From contig JAFSUD010000078.1 in the NCBI GenBank assembly GCA_017445405.1, positions 1 to 52,938 on the forward strand: a DNA stretch of 52,938 nt. Direction: 5' to 3'. This stretch comes from Synergistaceae bacterium. Its GTDB lineage: Bacteria; Synergistota; Synergistia; Synergistales; Aminobacteriaceae. A program made the position numbers and the translations under genes. Each line of letters starts with the position of its first letter. Positions within the stretch are counted from its first letter, which is position 1. Under the pieces are notes generated by a model, which saw nothing but the letters and a program-made list of their open reading frames with translations, searched no databases and was not told the origin of the DNA. Positions 44,401 through 51,191 of the stretch are shown in pieces.

Positions 44401-44569
44401 GGCCTACTCCCGGAATGTCCTCCGGTGTCGCCGTAACGAAATTTACTCTCTGGCGTGAATAGCCTTCTGTTCCCATGTTTGAGATGTTGTGCCCTACTGT
44501 CTGCATTCCAAGACGGAAAGCGTTCAGTGCACTTCTGCCCATCTCTAGTCCGCCAAATGTACTGCTCAT
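41459..44569 (-). CDS. flgK: Flagellar hook-associated protein 1 (FlgK), large
   Basis: 1036 aa against about 450-650 usual. The N-terminus (GLEMGRSALNAFRLGMQTVGHNISNMGTEGYSRQRV) is the flagellar rod/hook signature, followed by the D1 coiled helices (VSDLYDSIQNYI, FFTNIQNLQQTPEDTSARQALV). The C-terminal VSGVNLDEELMNIIILNRAFGAMARYVNTYDEMLDKIINGFG is classical FlgK. Residues ~270-800 hold an enlarged, acidic, beta-rich insert. It caps the hook and joins it to FlgL. The ribosome site AGGGGG lies in the last codons of flgN. Confidence 0.93.
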   Translation of the reverse strand: MSSTFGGLEMGRSALNAFRLGMQTVGHNISNMGTEGYSRQRVNFVTATPEDIPGVGQLGQGMLVSDIERIRDEFLDFQFRDVQATLGYWEKVSDLYDSIQNYIAEPNSSGIRAAMDTFFTNIQNLQQTPEDTSARQALVTSANSLGLMLGNLASNFDTYNESVNMEIKQSVDEANKMLYNIAELNLRISNAESMEQNANDLRDQRDVLIDKLSKMMNISYNEPVEKYDVPGEFFLSVNGRVLVQGTKVRELAAHAFIWDEHVYYDVQVTDNEFDIVSNPEIADALATGPEGTYQLVVDKIATESEWTVGGGNAHCLETFAVRTSAFSGGILLNEDSEDIPYKLQFRTLNEDKTPTVLNIKIDAIHEDEDDKTSGIIGWRLRAELDGEPLDDLTLETDSAELTTSTLSGFINEASNDMNLSVDEESLGGDSTALMFTTSTEYDSSLDLIDYSGLLGVLTEVKRELSAVSMRVDPVNLEDALNISGSFRIQVGTQGTRITSNNFSGSTANGLGVGEILPSGEAGETYTFRVGVSGDQVDFSASWNNSLKKWVLSSDLSTTSKIVDSVNEDNEHVLTVKDLTDFMESTFTGATNGDNPALAGMSVTTGKSSSGKITQFYIQSDDNYLLSVSDVTGDLASRLGIVNKNPVITIDVESSDSLVTIRNKINEKYQAEFGLTQPEQWVHASVDNGYLEISADVAGEAQRITLLPGSDGNMQVLRRLGLTANQKVATDMTYIDEEGEEKQLFTYREIAYIPDSGLARDASFTLNNVHYLSSDNMFSKARRIPALDGDSRERYSAKSLSEVSPGMKLNLKAAGVTTINVRHHITDGTIKALEEIRDGMIPGFKESLDEMAYGLAKHMNAYQYSGYGISSDITTTGVAFFNQLGTKAGAASRLSVTDRVASDPSLIGAAMGKKNEDGLAVSGVSGGSGEGSNASRMVAMNFDKILSNGTLTVGGVYDAMLSEIGTAAGNAKLMYTTEYTVSDQINSQRQAVSGVNLDEELMNIIILNRAFGAMARYVNTYDEMLDKIINGFGLVGR

Positions 44570-44574
44570 GTTAT

Positions 44575-45030
44575 CTACCCCCTGAAGTCTGCTGTGCCGG
44601 ACTGCGAAATTTTGTCGCCGTTGAGTCTGCTGAACTCAGAAAGCAGCATTGACGTGTATTTTTCGTTCTGGTCAATAAGGCCGTTGATTATCAGCATTTC
44701 TCCCTTTAACACAAAAACGGACTGCGTTAATCTGTCCACAGCCCCGTTGAATATTGCCCTCTCGTCGTTCTCCAGCTTTGACGCTAATGATCCTGCTTTA
44801 GGTTCGCATGAATACTTTGCTGCTAATTTTTTGGCGAGGTCATTGCGCCGTGCCTCGTGAGTCTGAGTGTCAAAGAATATGTCTCTGGTCTCATCCATGA
44901 GGGCATTCACGGAGTCGATATCGCGCTCAGACATAGCCTCCCGCTGTTCACGGATGGCATCTATCAAGTCATCTATGCAGTCTGCCTCATCAGTTACTGC
45001 ATTAATCAGCTCCTCAACTTCGGCACGCAT
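44575..45030 (-). CDS. flgN: FlgN-family flagellar export chaperone
   Basis: 151 aa, all helical. IDDLIDAIREQREAMSERDIDSVNALMDETRDI and the C-terminal VLKGEMLIINGLIDQNEKYTSMLLSEFSRL follow the FlgN pattern, the chaperone that delivers FlgK and FlgL to the export gate. Its position between flgM and flgK is the standard one. Sequence similarity alone is modest; the context makes the call firm. Confidence 0.82.
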   Translation of the reverse strand: MRAEVEELINAVTDEADCIDDLIDAIREQREAMSERDIDSVNALMDETRDIFFDTQTHEARRNDLAKKLAAKYSCEPKAGSLASKLENDERAIFNGAVDRLTQSVFVLKGEMLIINGLIDQNEKYTSMLLSEFSRLNGDKISQSGTADFRG

Positions 45031-45039
45031 AGCATGTGA

Positions 45040-45333
45040 TTACTCTTCTGCCAAGTCGAGCATTCCGGCAACGTATAAAGCATTGGCGAGCTTGTCTAAC
45101 GGCGGGTTATAGCTCCCGGAATCTATCTGTGATTTCAAGGCAGCGACTTTATCTTCGCGGATGTCAGGTATATTCTTCATCTCCGCATTGACCTTTGCGA
45201 GCAGTGAGCCGAATGAACTTATGTCTGCATTGTCTGACTCCTGTGTGTAGCCGTTGTTGTACGAGACGCTGCGTCTTGATTTCTTGTTCTGTAGGGCATC
45301 CAGATTGTACTGCCCTGAAATTCTGCCGACCAT
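45040..45333 (-). CDS. flgM: FlgM-like anti-sigma-28 factor
   Basis: 97 aa. The C-terminal half IREDKVAALKSQIDSGSYNPPLDKLANAL is the FlgM sigma-28-binding pattern. The N-terminal half is disordered and polar, as expected for a protein exported through the flagellum. AAGGAGG precedes the ATG. It is first in flgM-flgN-flgK-flgL and preceded by a candidate sigma-28 promoter, which would give the usual feedback loop. Confidence 0.82.
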   Translation of the reverse strand: MVGRISGQYNLDALQNKKSRRSVSYNNGYTQESDNADISSFGSLLAKVNAEMKNIPDIREDKVAALKSQIDSGSYNPPLDKLANALYVAGMLDLAEE

Positions 45334-45384
45334 AATAAATTTTCCTCCTTCTTCATAAAAATGTGCTGGGTAAAGTTGTGTTTA

Positions 45385-45412
45385 TTCTCGGTGCTTTGGC
45401 AAGTTATCTTTA
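45385..45412 (-). promoter_or_regulatory. Candidate sigma-28 promoter of the flgM operon
   Basis: On the reverse strand TAAAGATA (complement of 45405-45412) and ACCGAGAA (45385-45392) are 12 nt apart, against the consensus TAAAGTTT-N11-GCCGATAA; each box has about 6 of 8 matches. It lies about 50 nt upstream of flgM. Confidence 0.5.
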
Positions 45413-45480
45413 CCGTAATTTGCGTAAAAATTTTCACGTAAATATCTGCTACAATAACACATTCAGAAATCTCAACAGAA

Positions 45481-48273
45481 ATGAGGAATCAAACATTGCT
45501 CAAGAAATTATTATGTACATTCATGATTCTGCTGACTGCCGGTTCGCTGGCATGGGCAGATACAGCTGTTGACAGCAGCAATTTTCCGGATGAACGATTC
45601 AGGGAATTTGTCAGGAACTTTGACACAAACAATGACGGCCTCCTTCAGGACAGCGAGACTAACGCCGTCGAGACAATCACGGTAAGGGGAATGAACATTG
45701 CATCGCTTGAGGGCATCAGCGTGTTCAAGAACCTGAAGACTCTCCGCTGCAGTTCCAACAACCTCACAGCGTTAGACCTCAGCAGCAACACGCTCCTCGA
45801 GGCTCTGGGCTGCGACAACAACAGGATAACCTCCCTCAATCTGAACGCCTGCCCGAATCTCCGTGAAGTCTTCTGCACTAACAACGGACTCCGGACTCTC
45901 GACGTAAGCGGGTGCTCTGCCCTTGAGGAACTCTACTGCTACGTGAACAGCCTCGACGCTCTGCAAGTCAGCAGAAACACGGCTTTAGTATCTCTTGACT
46001 GTCAGGAGAACAGCATCACAGCATTAGACCTCACCAGCAACACGGCACTTCAGTTCCTAGATTGCAGCGACAACAAATTGACCTCCCTTAACCTCGCACA
46101 CAATCCCGCGCTGAAATGGCTTTACTGCCGCGACCTGAATTTAGGCAGCAACGGCCTTGATGTCAGCAATCTCTCTGAGCTGTCGCGTCTGTGGTGCTGG
46201 AATGACGGACTCTCTGCTCTCGACGTAACCGGCAACGAAAATTTAGAGTCCCTTCTCTGCTCCGGTAATAACCTTACGACTCTGGACTTGGCCGGAAATC
46301 CCCTGCTTGCTGAATTGTCATGCGGAGGAAATCCCTTCACCGAGAACGTGAACGTCAACACGCTTCTTCCTCTGGCACTCAGCGGAACTAATACCGCTCT
46401 GCTTTCCGGACTCTCTGACCCTGACAATCTCAGCAGCGACGACATCAAGGGCTTTGACGTTGAGGGAAATGCTCTCGCGCTCGTGAACTACTACATGGAT
46501 AACGAGAACGTATATGCGGAGTTCGACGGCAAACCTTCACTTGTGCGCTACCAGTACGACACCGGGAACAACAAAGTTAATCTGTCAGCGTCATACATAG
46601 CAGAGGAGACGAGGGGACTCGCGTCATGCACGAACGGCATCTTTCAGGGAAAGGTCGACGGAAATATCTTCACGTGGAAGGGTATACCTTACGCGAAACA
46701 GCCTGTAGGTTCTCTCAGGTGGAAAGCTCCCCAGGCTCCGGACGCAAGCAATGAACTTCACGAGGCCTTCAGTTATGCCCCGACGCCGATTCAGCACTAC
46801 AGCGCGAGCAATCCTGTAGAGATTATGCCTGCTCAGGGTGAAGACTGTTTAGCCCTCAACATCTGGAACAACAAGCTGACAGGTACTCCCAAGCCCGTAA
46901 TGGTGTGGGTGCACGGAGGAGCATTTAATTCCGGCGGGACAGCCAATCCCGATTATGACGGCCAGAGATTCATTGAGGCACACGACGATGTAATTCTTGT
47001 GAGTGTCGGCTATCGTGTAGGGCTTATGGGCTTCATAGACTTCATAAACTCCGGGATTCCGGGCAGCCAGAATTTCCCGGACAGCCAGAATTTAGGACTG
47101 CTTGATGTTATGCAGGCGTTGAGATGGATTCAGGAGAACATATCCAGCTTCGGAGGCGATCCCGATAACGTTACGATATTCGGTCAGTCATCAGGTGCAG
47201 CAGTTGTAGCTTTGGTGATGGCCAATCCTAATAGTTCAGGACTCTTCCGCCGTGCAATCACTGAGAGCGGAGCTGTATCCATGACATCGAGCGTTGAGGA
47301 TTGTGCAGCCCTGACTCAGGCACTTGTTCAGATAACCAGTGCTGACACTATGGATAAATTAATGTCTCTGAGTTCACAGGACTTGCAGGCAGCTGCTGAG
47401 AAGTTACAGCCATTGACGAATTTCCCCGAGCGCGACGGACGTATTGTTGCGGCGAATCCTTATGAGGCATTTGCGGTTAATTCTGCAAACTTTGACTTCT
47501 TGGCCGGGACGAATGCAGACGAGCTGAATTACTGGAGCCTTGTGACTGGTGCGGAAGCATTCGGGGAGTTTGTGCAGTCGGCATTTGCGCAGATAGTCGG
47601 CGGAATATCTCAGGTGAATAGTGATGACGCAGCAAGAGCAGAGCAGTTTGTTACCCTGTACAAGCTGACACATGAGGATGCTGGAGACATAGAAGCTGCG
47701 GCTGAATTCTTCAATGAACTTCTTTTCCGTGTGCCTATGCTGACGGAAGCCAACTCTCACGCAGGAAAGAACTACGTGTATTACTGGGAATATCCTTCCG
47801 GGCTTCCGGGACTTGGGGCATGCCATTCTCTGGAGATTCCGTATGTACTCAATCATGCGACATCATTAGTGCCTTTCCAGATAAACCAGAGCCTTTCTGA
47901 GAAGGTACAGGCTATGTGGGTGAACTTTGCGAAGACAGGTAACCCGACGACCAGCGCAATATCCTGGCCCGAGTACAGCACATCAACGCAGGCGACAATG
48001 ATAATCAGCGAGACACCTTCAGTCAGGAACGCGAATCTTGCAGATCAGTACGCGCTGCTGAGTCCATTGCTGAAGTACGGACTCTCAGGACGGGAGCTGA
48101 TCAGCGGAATAGCAGCGATGAATCAGGGAGATGATCCAAGTACAGCGAGTCCGGATGTTACGCCCGAGTCCGGAGACGTAGGCAGGTCGAACGGAGGCGG
48201 AGGATGCAGCGCAGGTTTTATGTTCCCTGTTATGATTGCAGTGATAGCGTTTTCGGCCAAGAGGAGAGGGTAA
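45481..48273 (+). CDS. Exported EF-hand/leucine-rich-repeat/carboxylesterase chimera with Synergist-CTERM-like tail
   Basis: 930 aa. Signal peptide (residues 1-26), then an EF-hand-like loop DTNNDGLLQDSE (48-59) after FPDERFREFV, as in gut-bacterial LRR surface proteins. About ten cysteine-containing 21-residue LRRs (LxCxxNxLTxLDLSxN pattern, ~75-300) follow. A type-B carboxylesterase fold spans ~375-880 with FQGKVDGNIFTWKGIPYAKQPVG, oxyanion VWVHGGAF, nucleophile S570 (GQSSGA), E681 (GTNADE) and H782 (GACHSLEIPYV); the triad is complete. The sorting tail GGGGCSAG has C909, 21 residues from the end, then a helix and KRRG. The ATG at 45481 lacks a ribosome site; TTG 45496, 8 nt after GAGGA, is an alternative start. 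It is divergent from the flgM operon, and PAP2 follows 3 nt later. Confidence 0.88.
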   Translation: MRNQTLLKKLLCTFMILLTAGSLAWADTAVDSSNFPDERFREFVRNFDTNNDGLLQDSETNAVETITVRGMNIASLEGISVFKNLKTLRCSSNNLTALDLSSNTLLEALGCDNNRITSLNLNACPNLREVFCTNNGLRTLDVSGCSALEELYCYVNSLDALQVSRNTALVSLDCQENSITALDLTSNTALQFLDCSDNKLTSLNLAHNPALKWLYCRDLNLGSNGLDVSNLSELSRLWCWNDGLSALDVTGNENLESLLCSGNNLTTLDLAGNPLLAELSCGGNPFTENVNVNTLLPLALSGTNTALLSGLSDPDNLSSDDIKGFDVEGNALALVNYYMDNENVYAEFDGKPSLVRYQYDTGNNKVNLSASYIAEETRGLASCTNGIFQGKVDGNIFTWKGIPYAKQPVGSLRWKAPQAPDASNELHEAFSYAPTPIQHYSASNPVEIMPAQGEDCLALNIWNNKLTGTPKPVMVWVHGGAFNSGGTANPDYDGQRFIEAHDDVILVSVGYRVGLMGFIDFINSGIPGSQNFPDSQNLGLLDVMQALRWIQENISSFGGDPDNVTIFGQSSGAAVVALVMANPNSSGLFRRAITESGAVSMTSSVEDCAALTQALVQITSADTMDKLMSLSSQDLQAAAEKLQPLTNFPERDGRIVAANPYEAFAVNSANFDFLAGTNADELNYWSLVTGAEAFGEFVQSAFAQIVGGISQVNSDDAARAEQFVTLYKLTHEDAGDIEAAAEFFNELLFRVPMLTEANSHAGKNYVYYWEYPSGLPGLGACHSLEIPYVLNHATSLVPFQINQSLSEKVQAMWVNFAKTGNPTTSAISWPEYSTSTQATMIISETPSVRNANLADQYALLSPLLKYGLSGRELISGIAAMNQGDDPSTASPDVTPESGDVGRSNGGGGCSAGFMFPVMIAVIAFSAKRRG

Positions 48274-48276
48274 GAG

Positions 48277-49206
48277 ATGGATTTAGAGTATTTGCTGTGG
48301 CTTCAGGGCTTCAGGGAGGCGACAGGAAATATCTTGACCCCACTAATGGACGCAGTGTCAGTTTTAGCGACGAGCATAATGGTTCTAGTGCCGTTATTTG
48401 TGTACTGGTGCATAAGCAGGCGCAACGGGCTTTTCATGCTTCTGTCTCTGAGGATAAGCGCACTAATCAACTCTCTGTGCAAGCTGACGGTGTGCGCATA
48501 CAGGCCGTGGATACGCGATGCCCGAATAATTCCTGCAGAGGGAGCTGTCGCGACTGCCGGAGGTTATTCGTTCCCAAGCGGACACACGATGGAGGCCGCG
48601 CCTGTTTACGGGAGCATGGCTGTGCTGGCAAGAAAGCGTGCAAAATGGTTCTCGTGGCTGTGCGGAATAATGATTATCCTGACTGCGTTATCACGTAACT
48701 ACTTGGGCGTGCACACTCCGCAGGATGTAGTAGTCGGAAGCGTACTGGGCATTGTGTCAGTGTATGCAGCTTCAAGAATCCTAGCGCACCCTGAGAAGGA
48801 GAACATCTACCTCATTGCGGGAATAGTGGTGTCTATTCTTGCGATAACGTACTTCAGCACGAAGACTTACCCGATGGATTACGTTAATGGCAAGCTGCTT
48901 GTTGACCCTGTGAAGATGAAGAGGTCAGGATATGGCACTTCAGGAGCGATGATAGCGTTCATACTGGGCTATATCGTTGAGAAGAAGTACGTGAATTTCA
49001 CGGAGACTGGCTTTAATGTTAAGGGACTAATTCTCTCGTTGATAGGGATAGCAATTTACGGCTATGGCCTTGCGTACCTGAAGGTGAAGATGCCGGAGAT
49101 ACTTGGCTCAAGCGGCGGGAGGTTTGCTGCGGAGTTCATCACAATGTTCTTTGGTATGGCGGTATGGCCTGCGGTGCTGAAGGTTTTTGCTAACAGGAAG
49201 GCGTAA
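48277..49206 (+). CDS. PAP2-superfamily membrane phosphatase
   Basis: 309 aa with about eight membrane helices. The three phosphatase motifs are complete: KLTVCAYRP (KxxxxxxRP), YSFPSGHT (PSGH) and SRNYLGVHTPQDVVVG (SRxxxxxHxxxD). It hydrolyses a phosphate from a lipid such as undecaprenyl or phosphatidyl species on the outer face of the inner membrane. GGAGAGGG lies just before the ATG. It starts 3 nt after the LRR-esterase gene, so the two are co-expressed; a link to surface-protein anchoring is only a guess. The C-terminal third has extra helices beyond the minimal PAP2 fold. Confidence 0.9.
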   Translation: MDLEYLLWLQGFREATGNILTPLMDAVSVLATSIMVLVPLFVYWCISRRNGLFMLLSLRISALINSLCKLTVCAYRPWIRDARIIPAEGAVATAGGYSFPSGHTMEAAPVYGSMAVLARKRAKWFSWLCGIMIILTALSRNYLGVHTPQDVVVGSVLGIVSVYAASRILAHPEKENIYLIAGIVVSILAITYFSTKTYPMDYVNGKLLVDPVKMKRSGYGTSGAMIAFILGYIVEKKYVNFTETGFNVKGLILSLIGIAIYGYGLAYLKVKMPEILGSSGGRFAAEFITMFFGMAVWPAVLKVFANRKA

Positions 49207-49220
49207 TCAGGAAGATAACA

Positions 49221-49265
49221 GACGGGCACGGAGGGGAAAATTTACTCTGTGTCCGTCAATTTTTG
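49221..49265 (+). terminator. Strong intrinsic terminator after the PAP2 gene
   Basis: GACGGGCACGGAG (49221-49233) pairs with CTCTGTGTCCGTC (49245-49257), about 13 bp with G-U pairs, followed by AATTTTTG. It also lies between convergent operons. Confidence 0.88.
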
Positions 49266-49271
49266 TGCGAG

Positions 49272-51185
49272 CTACTTTCTGAGCCTTAACAGTGAGAAGC
49301 ACAACACGCACAGAGCCGCAATGCCTAATCCTGATTCACAGCCCCCTGCAAGCAGAGCAATTAGTATCTTTGCCAAGTACACGCTGAAGGGAGTACCTGC
49401 CTGAAGAAATCCCACAGCAAGAATCTGTTTCTCCAAAGTGTCAATCTTCACACCAAATAGATTAGTAAGTTCCCCGTAGTTGAGAAGGCCATTGATGAGA
49501 CTCATGAATGAGGCGTTAGCTTTGCTGCCCGAAACATTCGCTGAGTTCATGGCGTAAATCCTTATATCACTAATCTTTGTCCCGACCAGCTCATCAGGTA
49601 CATTAATCATGAACACATAATAGCCGTCATTGCTCACAGTTACAGTGTTGAACTTGTAGGCTGCCTCGTAACCGTCATTCTTCATGTAGTCCTTCATGCT
49701 CTGCGTCGGCTCTTGCGGTTCGGTGATGTTGTCGTAGGAAATGAGGTGTATGCTCGAAGCGTCGGTGCTGACGAGTGCTGCTAATCTCGCCAGTATGTCA
49801 GTGCTGGTGATCACTGCAGGCTCTATCACTCCTGAAGGAAGGCCTGTAGTCGTCGTGCTGCCGCTGTCGGGTACTGCGTTAGAGTTCCCGCCGCTGCTGT
49901 CAGGTACAGCGTTAGAGTTTCCGCTGCCGCTGTCAGGTACTACGTTAGAGTTCCCGCCGCTGCTGTCAGGCTGAGTTGATGGCGTTGAAGGATTGGAGGA
50001 AGAAGAAGTTCCGCTTGCGTAAGGTGAAGGCCCTACGACTGCGAAATAGTCAACAAATCCGGCAGAGAAAGATGCAGCCTGAGAAGCATTGCCGTTAATG
50101 ACAGCCATAATCCTGTCAGACAGCATGATAAAGAGTGTGTTTGTGGATGTGTCATACTGCATATCATTAATGTAGCTGCTGGAAGACTGGTAAACCTGTT
50201 CGCCTGCGCTTCCGTTCCAGTGATAGACAGTCCGGCTCATCCCTGAGAAATTGTAGCTGTTGCCGCTGCTTCCTCCGGATTCTTCCTCGTTGAGCGTGTA
50301 GTAAAACCCTCCGTTTCCGTCAGTGCACAGATGATTTATATCGCCCTCAAGGACTCTCACTGCCTCGCTCGGGTTGATGCTGTTGACGCGGTATATTCCG
50401 TACTTGCTGGAGTCATCAGCGCGGTAAGCTGAGACGCTGCCAATTCCGACATAGAAGCTCCCTCCGCTGAAGGCCATACCTGCAAAGCTGTTCGGAAGCG
50501 AGAAGTTCTCGTGCCTTGCTGTAACATTGCCGACACTGCTCATCGTAACGAAATCTACTCTGTCGTTGTAGTTGTCATTGTTGCCGCTGAGGTCTGAGAT
50601 CTGGTGCATGAAGGCCGCATATATCGTTCCGTTGTAGACCGCCACCGCTGAGACGAAGAAGGAGAAGTCATCTGTTGAGAAGTCAGACATCCCGAAATGC
50701 CTGTACGTGTTCACTACGTCCAGAGTCTCGGGGTTGATCTCTGCAATCACCGCACTCTGAAAACCCATGCCCGACACAAGAATGTTGTTACCGAACTCCG
50801 CTACGCTCGATATTCCCATGAGGCCTAGACCGCTCGATCCCAGATTCTTCTGGACTAACGGCGATGACAGGTTAGCAGGGTCATAGACACGCAGCGTGAA
50901 AGAGTTTGCGTAGCCTGACCACGACGCATCTTCATCATCATCTATCTCTATAGATGACACAAGAATCCTGTTCTGTCCTCCGTGCGTGAAGGAGCATACA
51001 TAAGTATCATTAGCTGATGCGCCGAGACTGACATCCTGTCCCTGCGAGAAAGCAGAGCCGTTTTGCGTGATGCTTCTGATGCCCATACCCTGACCGTAGT
51101 TGCTGTACTCGTACACTAGGTCAGCGTGAACAGTCCCGCACAGGAGAGCCGCGAACAATAAAGAGAGCAATAACTTCCTGAACAT
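49272..51185 (-). CDS. Exported protein with propeller-like region, 11-aa repeat linker and Synergist-CTERM-like tail (paralog 1)
   Basis: 637 aa. Signal peptide MFRKLLLSLLFAALLCGTVHA, mature start DLVYEYSNYG. Residues ~20-380 are beta-rich with motifs such as LRVYDPANLSSPLVQ, ILVSGMGFQSAVIAEI and GGFYYTLNEE, propeller-like by pattern (inference). A low-complexity linker (~390-445) has three 11-residue NSNxVPDSxxG repeats. A conserved domain (~450-610) beginning PSGVIEPA contains YVFMINVPDELVGTKISDIRIYAMNS. The tail is LAGGCESG (C616, 21 from the end), helix, RLRK. GAGGTGA lies across the stop of paralog 2, 6 nt upstream, so the pair is one operon. Function unknown; surface or outer-membrane display is likely. 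Confidence 0.78.
   Translation of the reverse strand: MFRKLLLSLLFAALLCGTVHADLVYEYSNYGQGMGIRSITQNGSAFSQGQDVSLGASANDTYVCSFTHGGQNRILVSSIEIDDDEDASWSGYANSFTLRVYDPANLSSPLVQKNLGSSGLGLMGISSVAEFGNNILVSGMGFQSAVIAEINPETLDVVNTYRHFGMSDFSTDDFSFFVSAVAVYNGTIYAAFMHQISDLSGNNDNYNDRVDFVTMSSVGNVTARHENFSLPNSFAGMAFSGGSFYVGIGSVSAYRADDSSKYGIYRVNSINPSEAVRVLEGDINHLCTDGNGGFYYTLNEEESGGSSGNSYNFSGMSRTVYHWNGSAGEQVYQSSSSYINDMQYDTSTNTLFIMLSDRIMAVINGNASQAASFSAGFVDYFAVVGPSPYASGTSSSSNPSTPSTQPDSSGGNSNVVPDSGSGNSNAVPDSSGGNSNAVPDSGSTTTTGLPSGVIEPAVITSTDILARLAALVSTDASSIHLISYDNITEPQEPTQSMKDYMKNDGYEAAYKFNTVTVSNDGYYVFMINVPDELVGTKISDIRIYAMNSANVSGSKANASFMSLINGLLNYGELTNLFGVKIDTLEKQILAVGFLQAGTPFSVYLAKILIALLAGGCESGLGIAALCVLCFSLLRLRK
49859..49969 (-). 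repeat. 33-nt tandem repeat inside the paralog-1 linker
   Basis: The segment GTAC-x-x-CGTTAGAGTT recurs at 49871, 49904 and 49937 (exact 33-nt steps). Each unit encodes 11 residues (NSN-A/V-VPDS-plus Gly/Ser). In-frame units allow length change without breaking the gene. Confidence 0.85.
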
Positions 51186-51191
51186 AACAAA

